From Glossina fuscipes (taxonomy: Eukaryota; Arthropoda; Insecta; Diptera; Glossinidae), in the NCBI RefSeq assembly GCF_014805625.2, contig NW_023998440.1, positions 2,826,993-2,890,992 on the forward strand: a DNA stretch of 64,000 nucleotides. The letters are read 5' to 3'. Both the position numbers and the translations under genes were made by a program. Of the stretch, positions 12,640 to 23,420 are shown in pieces. The notes beneath the pieces were generated by a model. That model worked only from the letters and a program-made list of their open reading frames with translations, searched no databases and was not told the DNA's origin. The first letter of the stretch is position 1, and each line of letters opens with the position of its first letter.

Positions 12640-13105
12640 TGGCTAAAAATACTATACTATGCTAATATTATAAAACTGGGTAGACGTGGTCAGTTTTTAC
12701 CATTTTTGTACAGGTACTACATCATCTCCCGTAGAATATAGGTTTAAATTTTTTTTAAATTATCTCTCGTAGTCTACGAATAATGGGTAAAAACCCACAT
12801 TGCTATTTTTTTTTTTTTTTTTTTTTTTTTTTTATTGAAAAACAGAGTTTAAATGGTACGGTAGGCGTTCCTCCAACAGATTTCGTCCATCTTCAATACC
12901 ACTCTATGTGCAAGAATTTTCGATATTACTGCTTAATTTGAAGTCGATGGCATCATTTTTGGCGGCCAGTCTTAAACCGATTCAGAATTTAATGCTGATC
13001 AAAAGTATGTATAATTGGTGTGGCCTTTGTGGCGTCCTTCTGGGCGTTGCAAACGTTGTGACAAAATGAATGTACTCCTCATCCTTCGGTAAGATTATAG
13101 AATAT
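12640..13105 (+). repeat. Dispersed repeat family 2 copy
   Basis: The right part (about 12960-13105) has the family hallmarks in order: GATTCAGAATTTAATGCTGATCAA, a short spacer, then CTTCTGGGCGTTGCAAACG, ACAAAATGAATG and CATCCTTCGG. The left part starts near 12670 with GGTAGACGTGG, like the GTGGGCG block of the 61740-62490 copy. A T run of about 28 bases sits inside at 12806-12833. Confidence 0.65.
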
Positions 13106-14566
13106 GTAAATAATAATAAGTTAAATATTAGAAAAATAATTTCTCGTGGAAATGGATAGCGTAGTGATAGCTCAAAGAGACTTTAGCTCAAACAGTGCTC
13201 TACAATTTGTTTTGCTTTTAAAATTAACATAGGCTTATTAAAACAGCTACTTAAAATAACTTACCAAAACTTTTTTTGAAAAGTGTTTGATTGACAAGAT
13301 TATAGAAAACAAAAATCAAGAAAAGATAGTCAGAGCTTGCATAGTTTCCTCATTTTAATGAATAAAAAAAAAATCCTCATAGAGAGAACTACATACATAA
13401 GCTGACTTGAAAGATTTTTTCGCTTGAATTATCTTTTGCGTATTTCTATTGATATGTATCTGTGTGGATATAAAGAATTAAAAATCATTTCTGAGTAGCC
13501 AGATGACGGAGGAGAAAATAAAAAGTTGATAATGTACCAATAAATAATTAATGAGAAAGCTCGTGGCTGTATCTAGTAGAAACGGTACGGAAAACTTTAG
13601 TTATAGAAAATTTTTAGAAATCGAAGGGATTGTCTAGCTTGTTGATGTTTGAAGTGAAATTAAATTTGTTTTTTTGGGATGGTTTGAAAAATAGGCAAAA
13701 TAAAAAAAAATCAATTGCAGAGAAAATGTTCTGTTGAAAATTAAAAACAAAACATATAATAGAATTATCGAAAAAAAAAAATTAAAATAAGAAAATTCGA
13801 TAACACGAAAAGAAATTACCTTTAAAGTTAAATTATACGAGATCGAATCGATTAACTTTTAGCAGCCGCGGCCTATAACACCAGCTATAACAATAACTGA
13901 AAATCAAAAAAACGCGAAGCGATCCAAGCCGTTTTCAAGTCAAGGAGAGGCCCGCTTCCCAAACAGAGAAGGAAGTAAAATATATATCTACAAGAAGTAA
14001 CCGTCAATGCCGAATGATTAAATAGAGGTAACCGTTAACAAAGTGTATATAAATAAAAAAAAAAAACTAACTGAAGAAAGAATCTATGACTTGTTAATAT
14101 TAAAAATTGTCAATATTACATATAAATTATTATTATTAATTATTTTGTGTTAGTTGTTTTAATCGTTTTTATAGTTCTATAATACCTATAATAACCCCTA
14201 CGCCAACGATAGCATTCGGTGACAGATTTGTTATTAAAATTTTCTTTTTTCTTGACAAATTAAAACTTGGATAATTAATAATTTAACTAAATTGAGATTA
14301 TAATTTTCATTATAAATTAATCAGTTTTAATTTTTTTTCTCGTCCTAAATAAAAATGATTTATTTATATATATCAACATATATATAGAGCATACATATAT
14401 GCATGTTCTTTTAAAAACAAAATTATGTGTTAAACTTAAGTGCTGAGATAATTTTCCTTGAGTGTTGGCGAAGTGTAGGGAAACGATGGTCCACTTGTAA
14501 ATTTATGTAATTGATTAGTCTGCCATGAAAAATAGTAGATGTGCAGGAATGGCATAAAAGAAACAC
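13106..14566. other. AT-rich DNA, no gene recognised
   Basis: No reading frame, RNA gene or clear repeat was recognised. Several A runs and TA tracts are present (for example 14365-14390). Confidence 0.55.
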
Positions 14567-14761
14567 ATTAAATAAAGGTATTATTATTATTATAAATTTA
14601 GCCAGAGAATAAATTCTAAGACCAAAGTCTTAAAGCACTAGCATCTAAGGCTTTCGGCTTTAATAAAAACTCTACCGCACTTGAGATTTGAACCCACGAC
14701 CTTTGAGTCGCTAGTCGAGACTCTTGCCTACTCGGCCGTTCAGGCGGATTAAATAAAGGTA
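14567..14761 (-). mobile_element. tRNA-derived SINE with 14-bp target-site duplication (copy 1)
   Basis: The SINE body is 14581-14747, read on the minus strand. It begins CCGCCTGAACGG and has an RNA polymerase III A-box (CGGCCGAGTAGG) near the start. About 40 bases later comes a B-box (GGGTTCAAATC), then a non-tRNA body, and it ends in a short TAA repeat (plus strand 14579-14592, ATTATTATTATT). It is flanked by a perfect 14-bp direct repeat, ATTAAATAAAGGTA, at 14567-14580 and 14748-14761, the hallmark of LINE-mediated insertion. The head resembles a class II tRNA (Leu/Ser type). A second copy lies at 58571-58741 in the same orientation. Confidence 0.85.
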
Positions 14762-15394
14762 ATAAAGATAACTTATTCCCAAAATATAAATTTTTTGGTT
14801 AATGGGAAAAATGTCTTTGTAGACTTATAAACATCCGTCAGCGAGCATAAAATTGTAAAATTTGGTAAAATTTGCTTTAAGAAACGAACCCAAAACAAAG
14901 TGCATATGCTATGTCATCTTGAAGACTTTACATTACATACACGAACGCATGTATAGTGTAGCAGATGTGCTTATGGATATTTATACCGACAACGGCCTAT
15001 GTTAAAGATTTGCGCCTACAAATGGATGACGAATGAATGACATAAAGTCAAAGGTGTCGCTAGCTCTGCTATGATTGTCATCTATCTGAAACATCGAAAA
15101 GCCCGCAACGTGCAAATTCCCCCCGTTTTCAACCCGTTTTGTCTACTTTCATAATTCCAGAGTTCTCTTTGATATTATTCCCTGACCCCCTGCTGTTGCA
15201 TTCTTCTTATTTCCATATGCACAAACGACGGAGACAAGCCCGTTTTTTGTGTTTTCAAGACTACAAAAATATATACATTTATCTATGATACACACTGCGA
15301 CAATTTTAAAAACTGATATTGAAAAAAAAATAACCAAAAGAAAACAAATGAATGAAAATATTGAATAGAGCTAAAAAAGGTACATCTATCTTCT
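14762..15394. other. AT-rich DNA, no gene recognised
   Basis: Nothing recognisable. A possible left-end target duplication for the hAT relic (GTATAGTG near 14951) was considered but is not supported well enough to annotate. Confidence 0.5.
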
Positions 15395-15575
15395 GCGTCG
15401 AGATGACTCACGGGATCGCGATCGGGTTCGGAACCTACCACGGGATGGAGAACGAGACGTCGCTCATTTTCTTCCGCGGCTTCTGCTTCGCGTCTGCGCA
15501 ACCCTTCTTCCACACCTGCCACAAGCACCGGTGGGGCCGGGCTCGTCGTCCTCTGTCACGCGAACATAATTCTAT
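15395..15575 (-). pseudogene. GC-rich island with a broken RS-domain-like reading frame
   Basis: This block is far richer in G and C than its surroundings. On the minus strand one frame gives RVAQTRSRSRGRK, a stop, then SRSPSRGRFRTRSRSRE and SSRRRR before another stop. Alternating Arg-Ser dipeptides of this kind are typical of splicing-factor RS domains. The other two minus frames and one plus frame are also open over much of it, because GC-rich DNA has few stops, so coding identity is uncertain. It could be a decayed exon or retrocopy of an SR-protein gene, or a GC-rich insertion that mimics one. No RNA-recognition motif is nearby. Confidence 0.35.
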
Positions 15576-15599
15576 TAAAGAGTGTTATATAAAGATAAT

Positions 15600-16902
15600 G
15601 TTGCTAATTGTATGAACATGGCTATGAAAGCCAACGACGCCATCCAATTCCGAATCCCCCGCAAACCAATCACTGATAGTAAGCATGTGAAAGATTGCTT
15701 CATACATGCATCTATTTCGTGATTTCAAAAACAAACCAAAAATCTTGAGAAAAATTAAAAATTTGCCACAACCCGCTAAAACAGTACAAGATAGAATAGC
15801 TAAAATGTCTTCAAATGTACCGTTTTTGCGGGTGGAAGATATTCAACTTTTTTCTGCCTTATCACTTGCTAAAGATGAGCCTTTCGGCATAAAAGACACG
15901 GCACAAGTTGCCCAAGGCAAAAATACCTTGAAGACAATAAGATCGATTTAAATAAAATCGTTTCAATAAGTACTGATGGAGACAGAAGTATGACAGGAAA
16001 AAATAAAGGGCGAACAACGATTGTTTAGAGCAAAATAAACCACGAAATTCTTACGTTTCACTCCGACCTTCTTCTTCACAATAAAGGTAAGGTGTTCGAA
16101 CATTTTGCTATGCGCTTGAATGAAATAAACACATTCCTAAATGAAGAAGGCATTAATAACCTTGAATTAGAGAACGACATGGTTGCAAAAATTTTACTTT
16201 ATCGTGGATATTACAGCGAAATTAAATGAGCTGAATGTAAAACTGGAAGGAAGGGGAAACCCGGCCCATGTTTTGGTAGAAAAATTGGTTTGTTTTGAAG
16301 GTGAATTAATTCTTTTTGCAGAACATATTCAGAGCGGTAAATTAGTTCACTTTCAATTTCCAAAGCAATTTCGCGAAAAACTCAGTGCAACCGTTGACAC
16401 GAGTTACTTCAGCACACTTATAAAACAAATTAAAGATGAATTTACTGACAGATTTGAGCAATTCGTACTCGAAAAACCACTCTAGCATTCATAATGAACC
16501 CTCCACATTGAGCCATTTGAAATTGATACTGGATCTCCAGGAATGCAATTGATCGATTTAAAAATTAGTGCTTTGCGGAATGGAGAATTTACAGAGTTGA
16601 AAAGCAAATTGGAAGAGTTGGAGGTCCAGAAATGTATGTACATAAAGCAACAAAAGTGGACAGCTTTAAAAGAAATGCCGCTAGTTGAGGCACTTATAAT
16701 CGACGCATGGAGTAGTCTTCCAGATTGATACAGTGAGCTGAAGAAGTGCTGGTTATCTTCGGTTCGACATATTCCCGCGAGTAAGTGCCCTCTTGCATGA
16801 GTGTAATTAAAGTTAAAATAAGAAGCCAACTAACAAATAAAAATGTTTGAAAATTCATCCAAACTAACTTCTAAAACCATCCAAACCCAACGCTCCCATT
16901 GA
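15600..16902 (+). pseudogene. hAT-family transposase pseudogene (ZBED5/GTF2IRD2-like type)
   Basis: The translation, pieced across frames, resembles the hAT-derived proteins annotated as general transcription factor II-I repeat domain 2-like, ZBED5 or FAM200. Blocks in order: KTVQDRIAKMSSNVPFLRVE near 15780; VSISTDGDRSMTGKNKG near 15960-16010, carrying a catalytic-region Asp; NHEIL near 16040; after an internal deletion, FAMRLNEINTFLNEEGIN near 16110; [20 protein letters not shown] near 16210; MQLIDLKISALRNGEFTEL near 16543; and WTALKEMPLVEALIIDAWSS near 16660-16715. The C-terminal tail SKLTSKTIQTQRSH ends at a stop at 16900-16902. The N-terminal zinc-finger half is missing. Internal stops (for example near 16025 and 16727), a frameshift near 16180 and the central deletion mean no functional protein. 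The long open frames at 16183-16485 and 16543-16728 are remnants of it. Confidence 0.88.
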
Positions 16903-17110
16903 ATTTGTTTGCACCTGTTTGTTTGTACTTAAATAACAAGTAATTATCTAATAATGGCGTATGTATATTATCTAATTAGTTGTGAAAAACACTACTTATG
17001 TATGAATAAACAGATTTTTTTTTTATGCATAAAAAGATTAGTGTTTTTATCAAAACACTTTATTTATACGAGTACTATTTATGGTTGGCAAAAAAACAAA
17101 AAATGTGGTG

Positions 17111-17142
17111 GCCTTTCCGACTCAAAACTTTGTCAACCACTA
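17111..17142 (+). mobile_element. Putative right terminal repeat of the hAT element
   Basis: Read on the minus strand, this segment starts TAGTGGTTGACAAAGTTTTG, which fits the loose hAT terminal pattern (YAG-GGTT--CAAA). It lies 240 bp beyond the transposase stop, a sensible 3' position. The next eight bases (17143-17150, GTATAGTA) would be the 8-bp target duplication. No matching left terminus was found, so this remains tentative. Confidence 0.4.
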
Positions 17143-17150
17143 GTATAGTA

Positions 17151-17609
17151 TCATTTATTTTGGGATTCGAAGAGTAAATAAAACACACTTTGAATTAAGC
17201 TTGGGATCAACTTTCAATATATTGTTTGGCCCTTGCCATTACTTGTGAATGCATACAAATACAAGCATTCGATATAACTCTGTTGGCCTTAATATTTTGG
17301 GGTTATGTTAGAGCAATGGCTTACTCCACTAAAACATGCGCTCTCAATAATCTTATTCACAACGATTATTCGTGTTATTGGCGAAAGAAGAACAGATCGA
17401 TGTGAAAAAATAGCAAAAGCTGGTGTGCTAGGGTTGAATTTCCATCAAGGAAGTGGTCATTTATATGTGAAATCAATTTAAAATAAAAAGTATCTAAAAT
17501 GAAAGAAAATCCATGTTGATATTTTTTACCTTCTACTCTTACTGTAAATTTAAAAAAGTAAGTGAGAAAGTGATATTCAGCTGAGGGCGAATCGCGCATA
17601 CACGCAACC
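17151..17609. other. Unassigned DNA between the hAT and mariner relics
   Basis: No gene, RNA or repeat recognised. Confidence 0.5.
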
Positions 17610-18560
17610 TTTATAATCTTTGGCGTCCTATGTTTTTATATAGTGTCATAAAAAAGAGAAATGCCTTGAAAAAGGCATTTAATGAGAAACTCTGGTGCAA
17701 TATATAATAATCAAGATACTTCTCATTATATTCTACAACTTTCTTCCATCTTTCCGGCAACATGACGATACCGTATCGAAAGAACAACATTGGTTTGGCA
17801 TCAAACCATTCATCGCCCAGTGTCACACTTCTTCAGCCTTTCGAAACCGCATGTCAGCTTAACCATGCTGCATCAATCTAAACAAGTGGTAGTCAGAAGC
17901 CGTTATGTCTGATGAGTACACTAGGTGTGACAGAACTTCCCACTCGAGTTGCAAACCCATTTAAGCATTCTTGACAACTGTTGCAATGTGTGGCCAAGCA
18001 TTGTCATGCAAGAGGATGGCTTTGCTTTCTTTAACCGCTATTTTTAGTCTTTTTTGCAACAACTGCTCAATCATCAATCGTGCAAACATCGTTCAGTTGA
18101 CGTCGGTAGACATCTGCAGTAACAGTTTCATTCGGTTTTAGCAGCTGATCCTAGCATATGCACATCAAACCTTATGACTACGTATATTCCTTTTTGCGCT
18201 GTGATTGTCATAATAGACTCACTTTTGATCTCCAGTCACAATAAGCCATTGAAAACTCTTCTTTTTTCACCTGGCAAGCAATGAAACCGCGATGCTGAAA
18301 CGGTTTGGAATGGCATTTCCGCCCAGTTCGTTTGGTAGCCATTTTCCTTCTTTTGAATCTCTCCCTTCGCATGTAAATGACTAGAAACAGTTGATTCATC
18401 AACTGCTAAGCTCTTCGAAGGTTTTTTGAGAGTTTGAGCTGGGTTTTTGTCCAATAATTCTTGCAATTCATTGTCACCGAACTTTTTTAGTCCTTCAGGA
18501 CGTTCTTCTTTCATTGACATCAAAATTACCACTTTTAAACCGTTGAAACCAAAATCGGGA
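17610..18560 (-). mobile_element. mariner DD34D transposase relic (copy 1 of second type)
   Basis: The minus strand carries most of a mariner transposase. The N-terminal helix-turn-helix region is at 18510-18340 (FGDNELQELLDKNPAQTL, SLAVDESTVSSHLHAKGEIQ). The catalytic second-Asp motif reads LHDNAWPHIA near 18010-17980, and the third-Asp motif reads SSDITASDYHLFR near 17920-17885. The C-terminal domain includes FRYGIVMLPERWKKVVEYN near 17780-17720. Both visible catalytic aspartates (HDN and SDY) are kept. The segment between the HTH and the HDN motif is shortened, and stops and frameshifts break the frame, so it is inactive. A shorter relative lies at 60295-60515. Confidence 0.9.
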
Positions 18561-20035
18561 TATACATAATGGAGCAGCATCACCTTAAGCTTCTAAAAGA
18601 GTTTGATGGATTTCGACAGCAGATTTCTCAAATCGAATAACAAAAGTAATGAATGTCGAGACGTCAATTTTGAGCTTTCAAAGATTAGCGTAAATGGAGA
18701 ACCGTTATTTTATGTAGATAAAGGTCACCATCATTGAGCTTAACCATTATGGACATCGACACTTTTCATTACTTATCATTTTCAACAACAAATGCGGCTA
18801 GCCAAAATACATGCATGCACCTATTGTTTATAAGTTTAGCATGTAAGGCTTTGTAAACCTTTTGTTATGTCGAGAGAGGCAAGAGCACAAATAGCGCCTT
18901 TGTTAAGATTTTCCCTGATAAGTTCGGTGGAAAAACTATAAGCTTAGACGTGGTACAGCCTGAACTTTACGATAATTCAAGTTCGACTCAATTCGTTTCT
19001 TGAGAATATGTTCCGCTATTTTATAAGGCTAGGGAAAAATGCTAATCGATTGAAGACTGTTATGTACAAATCACTGGTCGTGAGCGTAGTGCTAATAACA
19101 CGCATTAAATGGTTTGGCATGTAAGGAGATATCATACTTAGAAATTTAAAGATTATTCCGCCAACACCAACAGAGGTAGGGGTAATTGTGCTAAATGCTA
19201 TAGAGTGTATTCTCACCTATGGAAGGAGAAAGAATTGTATCTCTCTCAATGAAGTCATCAAACAACGGTGGTAACTCGCAGCTGTTTGATTGGTTCAGAA
19301 TGGAGAGGTCATTGATCACGTGTACATCCACAAGATATTCCGCATGTATAGGTGGGTCTTCATTTCTGTACATTTCAAAAATGATTTTTAAGTGCCACAA
19401 TGGCAGAACACATATTTCTACACATTTCTGGTGTACTACAGCAGCCATGGACGCAAATTTTTACCACGATCGACGTAGTAAATTTTGCCAGCAAATTTCA
19501 AAATTTCCTGTTTCTCTCATCGAATTGGTTCACTCAATTGCTTTTGATTTACATTAGTTCTAAAATGATCTCCTGCTCGTTATGATGAACGCAAAATCAC
19601 TTCTCAGTGTCGATTAAAAAGGTTTTGTCATAATCTTCTTTTCTAAGAAGTTAGTGGAACATGCCAGAGTTGACAAAGCAAAAGCTTTGTGAGCCTTGCT
19701 GCCAGTGTTAATATTCTCTGGAGTACATTTTCTCGCTTAATGCGTGTACCAAGTAAAGCAATTTAATGATAACTTTAACAATTAACTTTATATTTTCAAC
19801 TTTAGTCTTAGATGTATATAAGTCCTTTATAATGATTCGCTTAATGCACAGAATCTACTGAATCAATAAAGAAAGTATTGCTTATAAGCAAAAACACATT
19901 CGCAATAATTCCCAGCTCATTATTTTCAGTATCCATAGATACGATTTATTTTAACGCATTATTACAAAAAATGTCTGTCAGAGGGTTATATAACACATGT
20001 TTTAATTCCTTGACGTGTAATTCTCTAGTTTCACT
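18561..20035. other. AT-rich DNA, no gene recognised
   Basis: The opposite-strand overlapping frames at 19191-19557 are open but have no motif I recognise. No tRNA or repeat was seen. Confidence 0.5.
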
Positions 20036-20038
20036 ACA

Positions 20039-20040
<2 letters not shown>

Positions 20041-20070
<30 letters not shown>
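20041..20070. repeat. (TG)n microsatellite
   Basis: Fifteen uninterrupted TG units. Confidence 0.98.
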
Positions 20071-20073
<3 letters not shown>

Positions 20074-21140
20074 AGAATAAAAAGACGTCATTAAAATTAC
20101 TTTCATTGTTGTTATGGTTTGTTACTCGGCTTTTCGCACTCCTACACTAATATTAAACAATACTTTTCTTCTTAATCTCAATTTAATGATGTGGATTTAT
20201 TTTCCTCTCTTTTTGTTATCATTTTATTTTCCTTTACATCATTACGGTTTTATTCTACTCTCTTTTCGCTTTTCCTTTTTTTCCTTATCTTTATCTTTAA
20301 TATCCTTATTACTTTAATTTTTTTCTATAGTTCCTTCTATAATTCCTTAAGTATTGTAATGTCGACTTTAAGTATGTACTGCCAAGTTTCTATCTTTACA
20401 AGCGAAGAAAAATTAAATACAAGAAAATAAAAACTTGCTCTTTGGCGCTTATAAATGAAATAAGGTTACCTTTTGCCTCTTATGAATGCAATAAATATAA
20501 AACAAAAAAAATAGGAAAATTATTATTATATTAAATAATTTCAAAGGTGTCTGTGTGTGTGCGTACAAATTCCTAATGCAAATGAAATTTTCAAAGATCA
20601 TAAATAGAAAGATTTCTGCTTTTGTCTCAAATTTTCTGCATCTTTTAACTGATAAAGTAAATGCTTTTAAATTTTAAGATTATATGGGTGCATTTGTGCG
20701 TTTGTGTGAATGTAGTTTACAATTGTCCGTTTGGGTAATCATGGGTTGCAGGGAATCTATGCTGTCTGCAAGTATTGCAATATACGCGGTAGGATGAAAA
20801 GCCATTTAGATCACACGTCTCATTGCATACAAGTGCGTGAAGTGGGATGAACACTTTAAAAGGCTTTATGTATACTTTTTCACTTTTGCCATAATTACAT
20901 ATAAGCAGTTCCCAGGAAAATGTTAATAACATAATATAGATATAAAAAATGTAATTAGCTTTAAACATAGCAGCAGACGTGCTCAAATACTTACGGAAAG
21001 ACTTACGGGTTATAGGTTAATAACTTGTGTTTCAAAATTTAGATAATTAGCCTAACTGTAAAGGATTTGGCCTGATCTAAGCTTAGTAATCCAAATTGAA
21101 ATTTGACATATTTAAAAAAGATGGCAAGAACAACCGATAT
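20071..21140. other. AT-rich DNA, no gene recognised
   Basis: Pyrimidine-rich from 20180 to 20345. A short GT tract lies near 20551-20562. Nothing recognisable as coding. Confidence 0.55.
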
Positions 21141-21144
21141 ATGA

Positions 21145-21240
21145 CCGACATGGATTAAATCGACTCATTCCCCGATATAACACACACATACTTTGTCGTT
21201 TCTTACGGTTAAAGTCTAAGCCATTTTATAACCCAATCAA
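21145..21240 (+). repeat. Possible dispersed repeat family 2 fragment
   Basis: GACCGACATGGATTAAATCG is close to the GACGGACAT...AAATCGATTC block of the family 2 copies. The rest is too diverged to align with confidence. Confidence 0.35.
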
Positions 21241-23084
21241 TGCTTTGTCTTCATTGAAGAAAATCCACATGTTTTCCATAGAAATGCAAGCACACTTTAT
21301 TAAGAGACTTTTCTTGCAACATACACCAAGCCACCCAGTGTATAATATCTAGAGACTTTTGTTTTGAAGCGGAACTTCTCCGCCAAGAAATAAGCGTAAA
21401 TTTTACTTACCTCGCTTTAGTTCGTACACTGAAATTGCACGCGATGGACTGCAAAATAAGTCCACTTTGTTGCTTAAATCGATTATGCTTAGTCTTTCCC
21501 GGCTTGGACGGCGCGATGCTTTTAAAATTCAATACAAACTTATTATCTCTCAAATGCTATAAATTTATTCTTGCTCTTGACATATAGTGGCATTAAAGCA
21601 AATGTTCGCGGCATTTTTGCTAACAGATGAGTTTTCTGGCCAGTTTACGTAACTTGCCATCCTATCAAGCCCTACTATTGCGTATTTAATAGGCAAGCAT
21701 TAGTCGAAAAGTACAAGAGAAAAATCTTGTGGCATTTTTTAAATCAATTGATATTAACTATGTTTTGAATAGGAGACGAAGTTCTGAAACACTTTGCTAT
21801 GTTTCGCAAGATCACTTCGATCGAAGGCGTTAATGTACGGCCGACTTGCGGAGAAATTGTTGTGCATATGCTTTATCAATTTTTTTTTTTTATTTTCATT
21901 CTGAATATTGGGATATTAAAGGCCTGGCACACTGTCGCTGATCAGACGTTGACATTGTCGTTGATGAAGATCTTAAAAACATTTAGAAAAATTTGTGCAT
22001 TTAATTTTATAATACCGCTGATGATACCGATACTAAACATGGGCAAAGAAACAGTGTTGAGTGACTGCGTAAAACTGCATTAAAGAAGAAAATCAATATT
22101 ACCTTTTTGTCTTCATTAAAAATAAGAGAACTAACGTGTAACAATGCGAACCTTTACTGAAGCAAAGGGAAATCAATCCAAATTTTGAGGACATTGACAG
22201 CGATCGACGAACAGTGAAGATTGATAAAGCACAAATGAAACCAGGGACTAAATCGCATAATTGAGATAAAGTGTTGAGGATTGATCAATAACAAGGCCCT
22301 GATCGTCCATTAACTAGAAGAGTTCGATTGGAAAGTTTTTATGCTATCGTACAGCCCGGATCTTAATAATGTAAGCCTAACTTAAAAAGAAGTTGGTGGT
22401 CTCTTACTTCAGTTTTTCGGCCAGAAGTCTTCAAAGTTCTATATTGATGATGATTTTATCAAAAAAATTGCAACTCATTACCAATAAAATGGGCATTTCT
22501 TTGCATTAGCTTTTTCCTTGATCTCTTGATGAAATGTATTCGAAAACAAAATTCTAATGCAATTTAGGAAAAAGTCCATAAAAATTCTCGTTAGAAATAT
22601 ATTTCCGAATGATGCGAAGGTAAAGACGTCCTGGTTACCTAAGCTCTCTTCTATCGCGTTAAAACTGACTGCAATTGCAATATGGTTGCTTTTTATTTGT
22701 AAAAGTCTGTTGTTAAAGATTAAATCGAATTCCAATATTTACTAATAGAGCAAGAATGAAATAACTTTTCATATACATGTATATAAGTGTGTACACAAAT
22801 ATCAACAAATGATAAATCTCGTATTTATATAGAATTTGGATTTAATTTACACAAATTCGATTATTATTCATCAGAAATTATGAAAGCAAGGATAAGTTTT
22901 TCAAAAACATATGTTTACACAAATCCTTAACCAATGTTTTATTGCCAACTTTCTACTTATTTTTTATATTGTTATAGTTTTGCAAAATGATAACAAAGAA
23001 TATCAGTAAAAAGGAGATTAAGTTTAAGATGGATTCTTTCATACTCAGAATTTGCATTGTTTTACTAAAAAGACAAGTACGAAT
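21241..23084. other. Unassigned DNA, possible decayed Tc1/mariner trace
   Basis: Around 22325-22370 a frame reads EEFDWKVFMLSYSPDLNNV, reminiscent of the W-x-V-L...YSPDLNP block of Tc1/mariner transposases. Nothing else supports it. The frame 21799-22083 is unrecognised. Confidence 0.35.
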
Positions 23085-23420
23085 ATTACAGTAGGGAAAG
23101 GCCGAGCTTTAGATATACTACACCACTTCGTCCATTACAATTACTCTTCGCATTTTGGTAATAATGCATCAAAACTGACACTGACTGATTTTTCATGAAA
23201 GTCCGCTTATTGGAGAATGCCAAAAATATGACGTTATCCAAATTTGGTAAACTAAATCTAGTTCCTAAAAAGTTTCTTATTTTTCAGTTTCCGTCATAAA
23301 AAACTACATATCAAACATTCTCTCCATAGAAACGTTTGCTTTTCGTCATGACCTAGCCGGCAAAACCAATTAGCAATCTTGTGAAGATTGTGAATAACTG
23401 TGATTTGCCAGTTAACTTGA
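23085..23420 (+). repeat. Dispersed repeat family 1, hairpin-end portion
   Basis: This matches the copy at 33930-34200 along about 300 bp: ACAAGTA.GAA.ATTA, a GG..GGCCG hairpin core, GATATACTACACCACTTC, then TTTCCGTCATAAAAA and GTTTGCTTTTC.TGA. The distal half of the family is absent. Confidence 0.65.

Noticed and set aside
22325..22370. Tc1/mariner-like WKVFMLSYSPDLN block
   Set aside because: Only one short block is present. Chance similarity cannot be excluded without flanking catalytic motifs.
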